Origin: Flavobacteriaceae bacterium UJ101
Lineage (GTDB): Bacteria; Bacteroidota; Bacteroidia; Flavobacteriales; UJ101
DNA: 64,000 nt
Assembly: GCA_001880285.1 (NCBI GenBank)
Contig: CP016269.1
Coordinates: 434,001-498,000, forward strand
Direction of reading: 5' to 3'
Part shown: piece by piece, positions 47,402 to 57,619 of the stretch
Position numbering within the stretch: the first letter of the stretch is position 1
How the letters are laid out: each line of letters opens with the position of its first letter
The notes under the pieces: generated by a model
What the model was told of the DNA's origin: nothing
The model's database searches: none
What the model saw: only the letters and a program-made list of their open reading frames with translations
Position numbers and translations under genes: made by a program

Positions 47402-50400
47402 CTATTTTTTAATAATTTTTTTAGAATATACTTTTTTACCCATCTCAATTTTCATATAGTACACTTCTGATTTCAAACCTCCTAAGTTTAATTCTTTTTC
47501 GGTTTTTGAAGTTTTCTTATCAAAATTACCTTCTGCTACAATTCTACCTAGACCATTTGCAATTCTATAGTACACTTTCCCTTGATATTCTCCTTCTGTT
47601 CTTATTGTCAATCGATCTTCTACTGGAACCGGGAATACTGTTACTTTATCCACATCAAGTGCTATAAATTCTTTTTCGTTATCAATTTGTACGGTTAATT
47701 CTCTCTCATTTGGGACATCTAATTCTTGATTAAATTGAGCTCCATCTGTCTTTGTACTTACATCATACAATAACGTAACACCTAATTCTCTCGTATTAGA
47801 ACTTACTTGATTCTTCTTGATGGTAAACTTATCTATCAATTGTTTTTCAATTGTTTTAATAACAGTTCGATTACCTTGTCCATCAATTTCAGCTATTTCA
47901 TAACCTTTTATTGGATAAACATGAGGATTTAAACTTTTCCAACCTTTTTCTGCTTTTCCTGAAGTATTAAAGTGTTCATTATAAGCATAATTAATTTGTA
48001 ATACCTCATCTAAAACATTATGAAATTTCAATAAATCAATTGATAAAAAGGAACCATTATCTGATGCTTTAGTATTGTGTCTAAAAGCTATATACAATCC
48101 TTTATTCATCAAATTTTCTTTTTCTAAGTCTACTGTTTTTAAAATGGTATAATTATGAGAAATTAATTCTTTATCTAAGCCGGTAATATCTTCCGTTTTT
48201 ACCTTTACACCATGTGATTTAAAATCGTTAATTGTAGGGTTCCCTGGTATATTGACGAATGCTGCATCTAATAAATAAACCTCATAACGATCTTCTTTAT
48301 AATCTTTTGCCATAGAAGCCATAAATGAAAAATATTTTGCAGCTGTTTGATTGGATTCATTAATAAAAAACCAATTGTCAATATCTTCATGTAGCATGGT
48401 TTCTTCATCAATAGATTCTGAAACTATGGAATATAAACCATTTGTAGCCAAATCAGGGCCGTAAGAATCATTATATAATCTCCAATTCAATTTAGATTGT
48501 CCTTTAAATTGAACTGTTTTGATTATTTCTTCTGAATTCTGATCAAATGTCATCACTTCAAAATCATATAATGGAGGGTTTTCCCAACTTAATTTATATT
48601 TCTTTTTCTTTTTATCTAACGTAAGATTGGCTATAGATTGAAATTGATCATAAATAGTATAGGTATGTACTAAACTGGTTTCATTAAAATTTTGCCCATC
48701 AGTATAAGCATCTTTAAAAGTAAGCCCCATTTTATATTCTCCTGGTTCTTTAAAAGTAAATAGCTTCGTTCTACCATTTCCTAGATTAGAATATTCGTAT
48801 CCTGTTGTTTTATCAACATCTAACTCTCCCTTAAAAAAGAGTTCATCTCCTTCTGTATATTTTGATTGTCGAGGTAATCCTCCTGTTCTGAAAATAGAAA
48901 AACCTAATTCAGAATTTAAGAATCCTACTATATCAAATCCTTCTGGTCTATCAGATGTCCAATCATTTACTGTTGCTCTTCGATTAAAGTAATCGATAGA
49001 ATTAAAATAGTTCGCTCCATAACTAACATCTAAAGTTCTTAACAATTCATTATCAAACGAATGAAACTTATCATTTACGGTTAACCGTATATTTACTAAG
49101 CTATTTTCGTCTAATAAAATAATTTTAGGATTGACAGAATTAGCGTTCGTATCTTCAACAAATTCATGATTAGAATGTGTTACTTCCCAGCGGTACGTAT
49201 AATTTTCATTATTTGTATCTATTAATTTATAATCGGCATCATATACTATAGGTTTATAGGTATTCCATGCTAAATTTGATAGATCATATCCTAAATAACT
49301 TTTGTCCATTGCTGGCCCTATTTCATATTCCACGATAAGTGCTTCTGAGTCGCTAAAAGCCATAGAAAAGTCATCAAGCGCTATGGAGGCTCCTTCTTTA
49401 TTTTCTATTTCTAAATATATATAATCATCATGATTAAAGTTAAAATCATGAGCATAATGCCTAAATTCTCCTTCAACATCTAACGTATTTAATGTAAAAG
49501 ATTCTATCAATTCATCTGAAAAAGCATTTTTGACCATTACTTTTAGCGTATTTCCTTGTTCAGTAGTTGATCGACCCCATAAAGAAACATGGTATTCATG
49601 ATTTTTCTTTAAATAAAATGGATTGGTTTTTACTTTTCCTTCATTATCTAATAATGTAAAACTGATTCCTTTTTTTCTAGTATATGTTGTAAACACCGTA
49701 TGATTTGCATTTCCTTCCCATCCAAAGTTTAAAGTATTAGTATTTAGAATTCCTTGATTTAACAACATGGCATTATAATTTGAAAAATCTTGATAATAAA
49801 GATCTTCTTTTGAAGTAATTTTTGATACAAAATAATAATAGTCTATTGTTGTACTATTATTTCTTGCTTCTTTATCTGCGGAGTGTTTTACATTTACTTC
49901 TACCGTATATTTATCTTTTGTTGCTGGTGAAAATTCTTTTGTTTTCAACTTTAAAAAAATAGGTTCATTATTATCTGGATCATAATCTATTTTTTTTGTT
50001 TTTTCAAACACTACTTCTTGAACTGCATTTTTAAGTTTATATTCAACTTCAACACCTTCAAATTTTTTAGCTCCATCAAGTGTCAAATATACTCCAGGAA
50101 CATCATACGATTTTCGATCTTGTTTACTTTCTAAAACTTCAATAGTAAGATCTTGCTTCTTTTTAGCTTTCAATCCTGAAACTACTAAACTAAAGTTTTG
50201 TCCTCCATACAAAAAGCTTCCTTTATGTGAAATTTGTATTCGATAGATTTTATTTTTTTTTGTGTTTTCTACTACAACTTGCTCTACATTATCAATCGTA
50301 TTATCTCCTTTACTTGCCGCTGCATTCGGTTTTTCAACATCTAATTTCCATGGTAAATATTGTTTATTTTGGATGTCAAAAACTCTTATATCTAAATCAT

Positions 50401-51907
50401 GAACAAGTTTTTTATTACGATCATTTAATAATGCTTCTGAAGTAGGTTTACCAGGTAAATCAGTCCATGCTATGGTTACTTTTAAATCTTCTTTTCCAGA
50501 TGCTGTTACATAAATAGTTTTGGTTTCACGATTATTAAGCGTGAACTCTTCAATTAAATGGCTTTTATTATTATTTTCTATAGCTTTTACACTACGGAAG
50601 GCATCGAATACACCCCAACCATATTGATAATCAGGACCTATATTACCAGCATCTCGGGCTTCATTAATCACTAAAGCCTTAATTGTTGCTGCTTGCAAAG
50701 TTTTTTTCAAATGTTTCTTAGCACTTTCTTGAATTAAAGCTATCCCCCCTGTTACTATTGGAGTTGCCATTGAAGTACCATTACTCGACGCATAGATTCT
50801 AGTATCATAATTACTAGTTGAAACAATTGCTTGCCCCGGAGCCACAACATCAGGTTTAATTCTACCATCATCTGTTGGACCTTTTGAACTAAATGAAGTT
50901 ATATTATACCCTGTTCTTGAAGTATTATAAGCCGCTTTAAAAATAGCTCCTACTGTTAAAACATTTTTACCTAAAGACCCTCCTGGTATACAATCAAATC
51001 CTGTTGCACATGAAGCATCTCTCTTTTTTGTAGAAACAACATATTGTGTTCCATCCCAAACATAATGTTCTGTTCCTTCTTCCAATCCTGGGTTATTTGC
51101 ATCATTACCTGCAGCCCAAACTGGTAAATAAGAAGGAAAATGATACGCTATGGCATCTCGAATCGAGTCAAATTGATTATAAAATCCATAATGATAATCT
51201 TCTTCTTCATCTATATTCCCCAGAAAAAAAGGTCGATCATAACCTAAATCGGCTACTCCTGCAACATTTCCGTAAGAATGATTGGATACAATTAAGCCTT
51301 CTTCAGCTTCTTCAATCATTTCAATTGCATCATCATCCCAATCATATGATTTCAAAGTAGCTTTAGGAGCCATTCCTGCTGTATTTTCAATTCCTAAATC
51401 TTTACTTCCTGAGCCATCTCCTATTATAGTTCCTCCTACATGTGTAGCATGAAACGCCGCACCAACATAATCTTCTTTATAGGTTACTCTACCTCCAAAA
51501 TCTTGATGATTTCTATAAGCAAGGCCACCATCCCATTCACCTATTTCTATTCCTTCACCAAAATAGGATGTATTTTTAGCTCCATTTCTTAGATATTCAA
51601 CACCTGAAGTAACCGCTCCTCCATAATTATTAGTTTGATAAAACTCAGGTTGGTTGTTTAATCCGATTCCTTTAAAATAAATTAATCTTCCATCTATTAA
51701 AGAGTCTCGTTCTACAACACCAGAAGTGATTGCTCTGGCACCTTTCTGTTTTCTAACCAAAACTTTCTCGTTTTGTAGTTTTTTGAACTGTTTTAATCGT
51801 TCAATTTTTTTAGCTTCTAATTGATTTTTTAGTTTTGAAATATTGGTTTCTTGTCCATTAACTGATATAAAACCAATCAACAACATCCAATAATAGAATT
51901 TCTTCAT
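47402..51907 (-). CDS. T9SS-exported subtilisin-like (S8) serine protease
   Basis: 1501 residues with a signal peptide (to about SVNGQ) and an S8 catalytic domain at about 110-440 with a complete triad: Asp126 (GEWDGG), His153 (HATHVGG), Ser379 (NGTSMATP). The oxyanion Asn lies in AAGND. A long stretch of beta-sandwich domains follows (about 450-1420), including a P-domain-like part after the catalytic domain (TVAWTDLPG-type) and Ig-like segments. The end (about 1425-1501; VTVFPVPVEDRLTI, GRIVAEGNF, EVYYMKIEMGKKVYSKKI) is a T9SS sorting domain. It is an extracellular or surface protease, probably for nutrient scavenging. Single-gene unit with a strong terminator. Confidence 0.95.
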   Translation of the reverse strand: MKKFYYWMLLIGFISVNGQETNISKLKNQLEAKKIERLKQFKKLQNEKVLVRKQKGARAITSGVVERDSLIDGRLIYFKGIGLNNQPEFYQTNNYGGAVTSGVEYLRNGAKNTSYFGEGIEIGEWDGGLAYRNHQDFGGRVTYKEDYVGAAFHATHVGGTIIGDGSGSKDLGIENTAGMAPKATLKSYDWDDDAIEMIEEAEEGLIVSNHSYGNVAGVADLGYDRPFFLGNIDEEEDYHYGFYNQFDSIRDAIAYHFPSYLPVWAAGNDANNPGLEEGTEHYVWDGTQYVVSTKKRDASCATGFDCIPGGSLGKNVLTVGAIFKAAYNTSRTGYNITSFSSKGPTDDGRIKPDVVAPGQAIVSTSNYDTRIYASSNGTSMATPIVTGGIALIQESAKKHLKKTLQAATIKALVINEARDAGNIGPDYQYGWGVFDAFRSVKAIENNNKSHLIEEFTLNNRETKTIYVTASGKEDLKVTIAWTDLPGKPTSEALLNDRNKKLVHDLDIRVFDIQNKQYLPWKLDVEKPNAAASKGDNTIDNVEQVVVENTKKNKIYRIQISHKGSFLYGGQNFSLVVSGLKAKKKQDLTIEVLESKQDRKSYDVPGVYLTLDGAKKFEGVEVEYKLKNAVQEVVFEKTKKIDYDPDNNEPIFLKLKTKEFSPATKDKYTVEVNVKHSADKEARNNSTTIDYYYFVSKITSKEDLYYQDFSNYNAMLLNQGILNTNTLNFGWEGNANHTVFTTYTRKKGISFTLLDNEGKVKTNPFYLKKNHEYHVSLWGRSTTEQGNTLKVMVKNAFSDELIESFTLNTLDVEGEFRHYAHDFNFNHDDYIYLEIENKEGASIALDDFSMAFSDSEALIVEYEIGPAMDKSYLGYDLSNLAWNTYKPIVYDADYKLIDTNNENYTYRWEVTHSNHEFVEDTNANSVNPKIILLDENSLVNIRLTVNDKFHSFDNELLRTLDVSYGANYFNSIDYFNRRATVNDWTSDRPEGFDIVGFLNSELGFSIFRTGGLPRQSKYTEGDELFFKGELDVDKTTGYEYSNLGNGRTKLFTFKEPGEYKMGLTFKDAYTDGQNFNETSLVHTYTIYDQFQSIANLTLDKKKKKYKLSWENPPLYDFEVMTFDQNSEEIIKTVQFKGQSKLNWRLYNDSYGPDLATNGLYSIVSESIDEETMLHEDIDNWFFINESNQTAAKYFSFMASMAKDYKEDRYEVYLLDAAFVNIPGNPTINDFKSHGVKVKTEDITGLDKELISHNYTILKTVDLEKENLMNKGLYIAFRHNTKASDNGSFLSIDLLKFHNVLDEVLQINYAYNEHFNTSGKAEKGWKSLNPHVYPIKGYEIAEIDGQGNRTVIKTIEKQLIDKFTIKKNQVSSNTRELGVTLLYDVSTKTDGAQFNQELDVPNERELTVQIDNEKEFIALDVDKVTVFPVPVEDRLTIRTEGEYQGKVYYRIANGLGRIVAEGNFDKKTSKTEKELNLGGLKSEVYYMKIEMGKKVYSKKIIKK

Positions 51908-52051
51908 AATAGTATAGTTTTATGTATTTACACCAAAATACAAAAGCTATATTACGAGAAACATGTACAAAAGTTAAATAAAAGATACAATAATGAAATT
52001 TATGTATCTAAAAAAGCTAAAACATCCTTTTTTTACAATAAAAATATAAGA

Positions 52052-53677
52052 CTATAACTCTATGGCTCCTAAATCAGGTTGATTTTTAATTTTATTTCCT
52101 AAAATATCATGCATAACTTTTAGCCCTATTTTTAAACCTATAGAATCGTTTGTTAAAGGCTGAATAACAACACCTCTATCTTTAACTAATTTTATATTTT
52201 GAGGAATATAATCTGTAATACTTTTCCCTCCTTTATTCATAAATTGTGGGTTTCCTATTATTGGATCTTCATCCTGAATTCGATAATTTGGAGGCCAATT
52301 TTCTACCTTAAGAAATGCGTTATTCTTAAAAAAAACATCTTTTACTTTCCATTCACCTTCTGTTTCAGGATTGTATTGATCTCCCTTTACTATTTTACTT
52401 TCTCCTTCTATATAAAATATATTATTAGCTATTAAAACTCCATTTGATACCCGATCAACTGCTATTTTTGCTACAATATCATTTTTCACATAAATGGTGT
52501 TATTATAAAAATAGCTATTATAAGGGCCTCTTCGCTCTCCTTTACAAAAACCACTCAACCAAAATATTTTCCCTTCTTGAAAAGCTCCATCTTGGTCTTT
52601 GATTCTATAACCATCATTAACGCTAATATTATAACGATAAGAACAATTATAATTATTCCCTAAGATTTCACAAAATCCACCAGCATTATCTGCACTAAAA
52701 TTGTATTGCACCACTATATCACTACAATTAAAATCTATATGTACCCCAGCAGAATCACCTGGTCCATGGGCATTCATAAATGTATTTTTCTCAATAAGTA
52801 CATTTTTCGATCCCCATGTCCAAAGACCACTTCCACGTCCCCATTTTCTAGAATCATCATTACTTCCTGATTTATTAATATAATTTTGATAAACATGTCC
52901 ATCATGTACTCCTGACATTTGCATTCCGGGACCTCCTGTTTCTTGTACTTGGTTATTATACACTTTCAAATCAAAAATCCTACGTGATTTTGAAGTAAAT
53001 TTTAATCCTGTATGTGCTACGTTTTCTATAACAGTATTTTTAACGACAAGGTTTTTTAAAATTCCTTCTTTAGAATTGTTAATAAAACGAATTCCCCAAC
53101 CGTATGATTGTGTTCCATTTGCCGTTTTAACTTCTTCTTTTCCTCTTTTTAAACCTTTATCATTAAAAAATACATTATGAACATATACATCATTTAGTAC
53201 AATATTTTGATGAGTATTAGCATCGGTCACTAAAACTAAAATACCACAACGCATAGACTTTTTATTATTTGTAACAGGTGATAAAGTCCCGTTCGCTGTA
53301 ATTTCTACATTTTCTACTTCAATATGACTTGAGTTTTCTATCAAAATACCATTTAAATAGCCCTTCGCATTTATATAGGCCTTTTGTTGTAAAATATTTT
53401 CTAAGACATAACTTGATAGTTTAATGGGTGCTTCTTTAGATCCTATTTCATTTTTTAATATGATAGATCCTTTATACTCATATCCTGAAGCTAATAAAAT
53501 ATGATCTCCTTTTTTAAAATCATGCTTGTTGATACGTTCTAAAGTTTTCCAAGGCTTTAAAATAGAGGTTCCTTTATAAGAATCATTTCCATACGTTGGA
53601 TTTACGTAGTAAGTTTCTCCAAAAAGTAATGTAGTAAATAAAAATAAGGTTAACTGAGTTATTTTTCGTAGAGTCAT
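52052..53677 (-). CDS. Exported right-handed parallel beta-helix protein
   Basis: I chose the ATG at 53677 (541 residues), which gives a normal signal peptide (ITQLTLFLFTTLLFG). An ATG at 53701 adds eight residues. The start of the mature protein, YYVNPTYGNDSYKGTSILKPWKTLERIN, is the usual opening of secreted beta-helix proteins related to polysaccharide lyase and pectate lyase folds. Repeated turns of the type IENSSHIEVENVEI and VLIEKNTFMNAHG cover residues 100-480. No lyase family motif is certain and there is no T9SS domain or lipobox. It begins 33-57 bp after uvrC and may be co-transcribed with it. Substrate unknown; a uronic-acid polysaccharide is possible. Confidence 0.7.
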   Translation of the reverse strand: MTLRKITQLTLFLFTTLLFGETYYVNPTYGNDSYKGTSILKPWKTLERINKHDFKKGDHILLASGYEYKGSIILKNEIGSKEAPIKLSSYVLENILQQKAYINAKGYLNGILIENSSHIEVENVEITANGTLSPVTNNKKSMRCGILVLVTDANTHQNIVLNDVYVHNVFFNDKGLKRGKEEVKTANGTQSYGWGIRFINNSKEGILKNLVVKNTVIENVAHTGLKFTSKSRRIFDLKVYNNQVQETGGPGMQMSGVHDGHVYQNYINKSGSNDDSRKWGRGSGLWTWGSKNVLIEKNTFMNAHGPGDSAGVHIDFNCSDIVVQYNFSADNAGGFCEILGNNYNCSYRYNISVNDGYRIKDQDGAFQEGKIFWLSGFCKGERRGPYNSYFYNNTIYVKNDIVAKIAVDRVSNGVLIANNIFYIEGESKIVKGDQYNPETEGEWKVKDVFFKNNAFLKVENWPPNYRIQDEDPIIGNPQFMNKGGKSITDYIPQNIKLVKDRGVVIQPLTNDSIGLKIGLKVMHDILGNKIKNQPDLGAIEL

Positions 53678-53734
53678 AATTAATAAATGTATTTTTGACA
53701 TTTAAAATTATAAATAAAACTCCATATATACAAA

Positions 53735-55531
53735 CTATGAGTTAAAATATTGGTAAACTAAACCTCCTTTATGCACTCCTAAAACTTCTACTAATTCTTT
53801 CTTAGATGCTTCTTTAACACGTTTAACCGATTTAAATTTTTTTAAAAGCTGAACAATTGCTTTTTCTCCTATTCCCTTTATATTTTCTAATTCGCTGTGA
53901 ACAGCTCCTTTACTACGTAAATTTCTATGAAATGTAATTCCAAAACGGTGTGCCTCATTTCGTGCATTTTGAATCACTTTTAATGTTTCTGAGTTTTTAT
54001 CTAAATATAAAGGAATAGGATCATCAGGGAAAAACAATTCTTCTAAACGTTTTGCAATTCCCAAAATAGTTACTTTCCCTCTAATCTCTAATTTATCTAA
54101 ACTTTTTAAAGCGGAGCTTAATTGTCCTTTCCCTCCATCAATTACAATCAAATCAGGTAATGGTTTTTCTTCTTCCAACAATCTTTTATAACGGCGGTAA
54201 ACCACTTCTTCCATAGAAGCGAAGTCATCAGGTCCTTCTACTGTTTTTATTTTATAATGACGATAATCTTTTTTAAAGGGTTTCCCATTTCTAAAGACCA
54301 CACAAGCTGCTACTGGATTAGTTCCTTGTATATTAGAGTTATCAAAACACTCAATATAACGTGGTTCCACTGGCATTCGTAAATCTTTTTTCATTTGAGA
54401 CATAATTCGATTTACATGACGATCCGGATCTATAATATTAGATTGTTTAAATCGTTCTTGCCTAAAATATTTTGCATTACGCAAGGATAAATCAATTAAT
54501 TTACGTTTATCACCTATTTGTGGCACCATTATTTTCACATTAGGAATTTCCAATTCAATTGAAAACGGAACATAAATCTCACGTGAAAGTGAATTAAATT
54601 TTTCTCTAATTTCAACGATAGCATTTTGCAATATATCAAGATCTAATTCTTCTAACTTCTTTTTATATTCAAAGGTATGACCTTGAATAATCGCGCCGTT
54701 ATTAATCTTCAAAAAATTAACATAAGCATATTCTGAATCACTTAATACAGTAAATACATCTACATTATTAATTTTAGGATTTACTACAGTTGAACGTGCC
54801 TGATAATTTTGTAAGATTTCAATTCTTTCTTTTACCTTCTGAGCTGCTTCAAATTTTAATTTTTGAGCATAATCCAACATCAATGTATTCATATACTCTT
54901 TTGCTTCATTAAAATTTCCTTTTAATATATTTCGAACAGCTTTAACAATTTCATTATACTCTTCTTCTGTTTGATATCCTTCACACGGTCCTAGACAATT
55001 TCCTAAATGATATTCTAAACAAACTTTAAATTTTCCTGCTGCAATATTTTCTTCAGATAATTTATAATTACATGTTCTTAATGGATACAACTCTTTAATC
55101 ATATCCAGCAAAGTATACATTACTTTTACTGAAGCATAGGGGCCAAAATATTCTGATCCATCTTTAATCACCCTACGTGTAGAAAAAACCCTTGGGAAAC
55201 GCTCTTTTTTAATACAAATCCATGGATAAGTTTTATCATCCTTAAGCATAATATTATACTTAGGTTGATACTTTTTTATCAAATTATTTTCTAATAATAA
55301 AGCATCAAACTCTGTTTCTACCACTAATGTTTTGATATCAGCAATTTTACTAACTAAAATCTTCGTTTTCCCTGAATCATGTATTTTATTAAAATAAGAA
55401 GAAACTCGTTTTTTTATATTTTTTGCTTTTCCAACATATAAAATATTTCCTTCTTTATCAAAATATTGATAAATACCAGGGCTATGAGGCAGTGTTTTTA
55501 GAAGTAATTCTATTTGCTTAGATCTTTTCAT
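53735..55531 (-). CDS. uvrC: UvrABC excinuclease subunit C
   Basis: I chose the ATG at 55531 (MKRSKQIELLLKTLPHSPG), the family-typical start, giving 598 residues. The order of domains is normal: GIY-YIG nuclease (about 12-95; PGIYQYFDKEGNILYVGKAKN), Cys-rich segment (CLEYHLGNCLGPCEGY), UvrB-binding motif (about 205-235), RNase H-like nuclease (ECFDNSNIQGTNPVAACV, IVIDGGKGQLSSAL) and C-terminal helix-hairpin-helix (NIKGIGEKAIVQLLKKF). It makes both incisions in nucleotide excision repair. A possible -7 box, TAAATTTG (55537-55544), is very close to the ATG and not convincing. Confidence 0.97.
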   Translation of the reverse strand: MKRSKQIELLLKTLPHSPGIYQYFDKEGNILYVGKAKNIKKRVSSYFNKIHDSGKTKILVSKIADIKTLVVETEFDALLLENNLIKKYQPKYNIMLKDDKTYPWICIKKERFPRVFSTRRVIKDGSEYFGPYASVKVMYTLLDMIKELYPLRTCNYKLSEENIAAGKFKVCLEYHLGNCLGPCEGYQTEEEYNEIVKAVRNILKGNFNEAKEYMNTLMLDYAQKLKFEAAQKVKERIEILQNYQARSTVVNPKINNVDVFTVLSDSEYAYVNFLKINNGAIIQGHTFEYKKKLEELDLDILQNAIVEIREKFNSLSREIYVPFSIELEIPNVKIMVPQIGDKRKLIDLSLRNAKYFRQERFKQSNIIDPDRHVNRIMSQMKKDLRMPVEPRYIECFDNSNIQGTNPVAACVVFRNGKPFKKDYRHYKIKTVEGPDDFASMEEVVYRRYKRLLEEEKPLPDLIVIDGGKGQLSSALKSLDKLEIRGKVTILGIAKRLEELFFPDDPIPLYLDKNSETLKVIQNARNEAHRFGITFHRNLRSKGAVHSELENIKGIGEKAIVQLLKKFKSVKRVKEASKKELVEVLGVHKGGLVYQYFNS

Positions 55532-55745
55532 TATAGCAAATTTAAACAAATCATTTTGATTCTAAATCTATCGTAAATTTCACTAAAATAAAAAACTTTT
55601 CCTTCCTCTTCTTAATCTAAAATAACATGTTCATTTAATAGACCTTATATTTTAAAAATAAATTACCTATGAATCCCTGTTTTTATTTGCTAAACAAAAT
55701 TATTACCATTATATTGCGAAAACTTTAATTATAAAAAAGTTATAA

Positions 55746-56126
55746 ATGAAGAAAGAAAAATACGAACTTGAATTTATGATTCATGCCTCACCGAGTATGT
55801 TATATAGTCATATTTCAACACCAGATGGGTTATCTGAATGGTTTGCTGATAATGTAAATTCTAGAGGTGAAAATTTTGAATTTATTTGGGATGATTCAGG
55901 TGAAAATGCAAAGCTTTTAAAATCCAAACAAGACAAATATGTTCGATTTCAGTGGGAAGACGATGAAGAGACTGATTATTATTTCAATATAGAAATTTTA
56001 GTAGATGATTTAACAAAAGATGTATCATTAATCATTACTGATTTTACTGAAAAAGATGAGCTTGATGAAGCTAAAATGTTTTGGGAGAATCAAATAGCTG
56101 AGCTGAAACATGCTATAGGAGCATAA
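55746..56126 (+). CDS. START-like domain protein (SRPBCC superfamily)
   Basis: 126 residues with the START/AHSA1-like fold seen in a family widespread in Bacteroidota: YELEFMIHASPSMLYSHIST, GLSEWFADNV, VRFQWEDDEETDYYFNIEI and the C-terminal helix KMFWENQIAELKHAIG. Such proteins have a hydrophobic cavity that may hold a lipid or other small ligand; the function is not known. There is no signal peptide, so it is cytosolic. It is followed by an intrinsic terminator that overlaps the -33 region of the next gene. The family assignment is fairly secure, the role is not. Confidence 0.85.
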   Translation: MKKEKYELEFMIHASPSMLYSHISTPDGLSEWFADNVNSRGENFEFIWDDSGENAKLLKSKQDKYVRFQWEDDEETDYYFNIEILVDDLTKDVSLIITDFTEKDELDEAKMFWENQIAELKHAIGA

Positions 56127-56149
56127 AATTAATTTCCCAATATAATTTA

Positions 56150-56180
56150 AGTCTTAACCCATTTTGTTAAGGCTTTTTTT
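56150..56180 (+). terminator. Terminator of the START-like gene
   Basis: Arms AGTCTTAAC (56150-56158) and GTTAAGGCT (56166-56174) pair with one T-G wobble, followed by TTTTTT. Confidence 0.75.
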
Positions 56181-56193
56181 ATTAATACATTTG
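56164..56193 (+). promoter_or_regulatory. Promoter of the class IV aminotransferase gene
   Basis: TTG (56164-56166), a 19-nt spacer, then TACATTTG (56186-56193). Both match the Bacteroidota/Flavobacterium consensus TTG...TAnnTTTG. The ATG follows 22 bp later. The -33 lies within the right half of the preceding terminator. Confidence 0.7.
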
Positions 56194-56215
56194 AAAAGTT
56201 AAAAATAGAGCTCTA

Positions 56216-57046
56216 ATGATTATATATAATGGATTACTAAAGGATGATAACTATGTAATAAGCACGCAAAATAGAGGATTGAAATTTGGAGACAGCCTTT
56301 TTGAATCTATGCGTGTAATCAACTTAGATATTAAATATTGGGAAGATCATTATTTTCGTTTAATGGCCGGTATGCGAATCATGAGAATGGATATTCCTAT
56401 GAGTTTTACTATGGAGTTTTTTCAAGGGCAAATCTTAGAACTATTATCCAAACAAAATAGAAAAGATGCACGAATACGTTTAACCGTTACAAGAAAAGAT
56501 GGAGGCCTCTATACCCCTGAAAATAATAAGGTAGATTTTTTTATTGAAGCAACCGAATTATCTCAAAAAAAATATACATTAAATACACAGCCTTACGAGG
56601 TTGATTTATTTAAAGATTTCAAAAAGAATAAAAGTTTACTATCTACTATTAAATCCAATAATAAATTAGAGCATATCATTGCAGGTATCTATGCTAAAGA
56701 AAATAATTTAGATAATGTATTGCTACTCAATTCTGATAATCGACTAGCTGAAGCAATTAATGCCAATGTTTTTGTTGTAAAAGACCATCAAATTATAACA
56801 CCTGCACCAACAGAAGGTTGCGTAAAAGGTATTATTCGAAAAAAATTACTTGAAATAATTGAACGCAATCCTATTTATGAAGTTATTGAAAAAGAAGTGA
56901 ATCACTTTGAAATGATGAAAGCAGATGAAGTTTTTTTAACCAATATTAGTTTTGGAATTCAGCCTATTACAAAATTTAGAAAAAAGGTTTATACACAAAC
57001 TAAAGCTGCTGAAATGCTAATAAAAGCATTGAATATATCTTTCTAG
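56216..57046 (+). CDS. Class IV PLP-dependent aminotransferase family enzyme
   Basis: 276 residues of the fold-type IV PLP family: NGLLKDDNYVISTQNRGLKFGDSLFESM at the N-terminus, the probable PLP lysine Lys146 in LLSTIKSNNK, LAEAINANVFVV and TPAPTEGCVKGIIRKKL. The family includes 4-amino-4-deoxychorismate lyase (PabC), D-amino-acid and branched-chain aminotransferases. Size and LFESM style fit PabC-like or unassigned members better than IlvE. It is cytosolic. Its stop codon overlaps that of yqgE by 4 bp in the tetranucleotide CTAG, which serves as TAG for both convergent genes. Confidence 0.85.
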   Translation: MIIYNGLLKDDNYVISTQNRGLKFGDSLFESMRVINLDIKYWEDHYFRLMAGMRIMRMDIPMSFTMEFFQGQILELLSKQNRKDARIRLTVTRKDGGLYTPENNKVDFFIEATELSQKKYTLNTQPYEVDLFKDFKKNKSLLSTIKSNNKLEHIIAGIYAKENNLDNVLLLNSDNRLAEAINANVFVVKDHQIITPAPTEGCVKGIIRKKLLEIIERNPIYEVIEKEVNHFEMMKADEVFLTNISFGIQPITKFRKKVYTQTKAAEMLIKALNISF

Positions 57047-57597
57047 TTCATAGTAGGATCAAAAGGAGTGTTAATCCATAATAAATGATTACCTCCCAAG
57101 GTTTTAATCATTTTTTGCCAAATGGAATATTCTCCATGTTCAAAAGAAGATAATTCTATATTTTCATTTAAAACATACCAAGAATCATTTTCTAGTTCTG
57201 TATTCAACTGATTTTTTGACCATCCTGAATAACCTAAAAAGAAGCGAATTTCATCTTCTTTTATTAAATTGTTGTTTATAGCATATTCAACATCTTTAAA
57301 ATCACCTGCCCAAAACAAGCCTGAATAAATCATAACACTATTCGAAATTAAGTCAGGGCGAGAATGTAAGTAATAAACATTATCCTCTTCAACAGGACCG
57401 CCTTTAAATACAGGATAATCACAATTTAATTGTTTAAGCAAATCTCGTACGATATAATCAGTCGGTTTGTTTTGAATAAACCCAACAGAACCATTTTCAC
57501 CATGATCTGTTAAAACAATAACAGACCTGTCAAAATTGTTGTCATATAACACAGGCTTTGCTATTAATATATTACCTTTGGTTATAGTTTTTATCAT
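57043..57597 (-). CDS. yqgE: YqgE/AlgH family protein (UPF0301)
   Basis: 184 residues, the usual length. Motifs are GNILIAKPVLYDNNFDRSVIVLTDHGENGSVGFIQNKPT at the start, VFKGGPVEEDNVYYLHS, RFFLGYSGWSKNQLNTEL and the C-terminal HLLWINTPFDP. The family is broadly conserved, with no settled biochemical role. It is convergent with the aminotransferase gene (4-bp overlap) and divergent from pdxH with only 22 bp between the two start codons, so each promoter must lie inside the other gene. Confidence 0.92.
   Translation of the reverse strand: MIKTITKGNILIAKPVLYDNNFDRSVIVLTDHGENGSVGFIQNKPTDYIVRDLLKQLNCDYPVFKGGPVEEDNVYYLHSRPDLISNSVMIYSGLFWAGDFKDVEYAINNNLIKEDEIRFFLGYSGWSKNQLNTELENDSWYVLNENIELSSFEHGEYSIWQKMIKTLGGNHLLWINTPFDPTMN
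57573..57580 (+). promoter_or_regulatory. Probable -7 box of pdxH inside yqgE
   Basis: TACCTTTG is an exact TAnnTTTG match, 39 bp before the pdxH ATG and within the first codons of yqgE. No well-spaced -33 TTG was found. Confidence 0.5.
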
Positions 57598-57619
57598 ATC
57601 TAAATATATAGATAATATT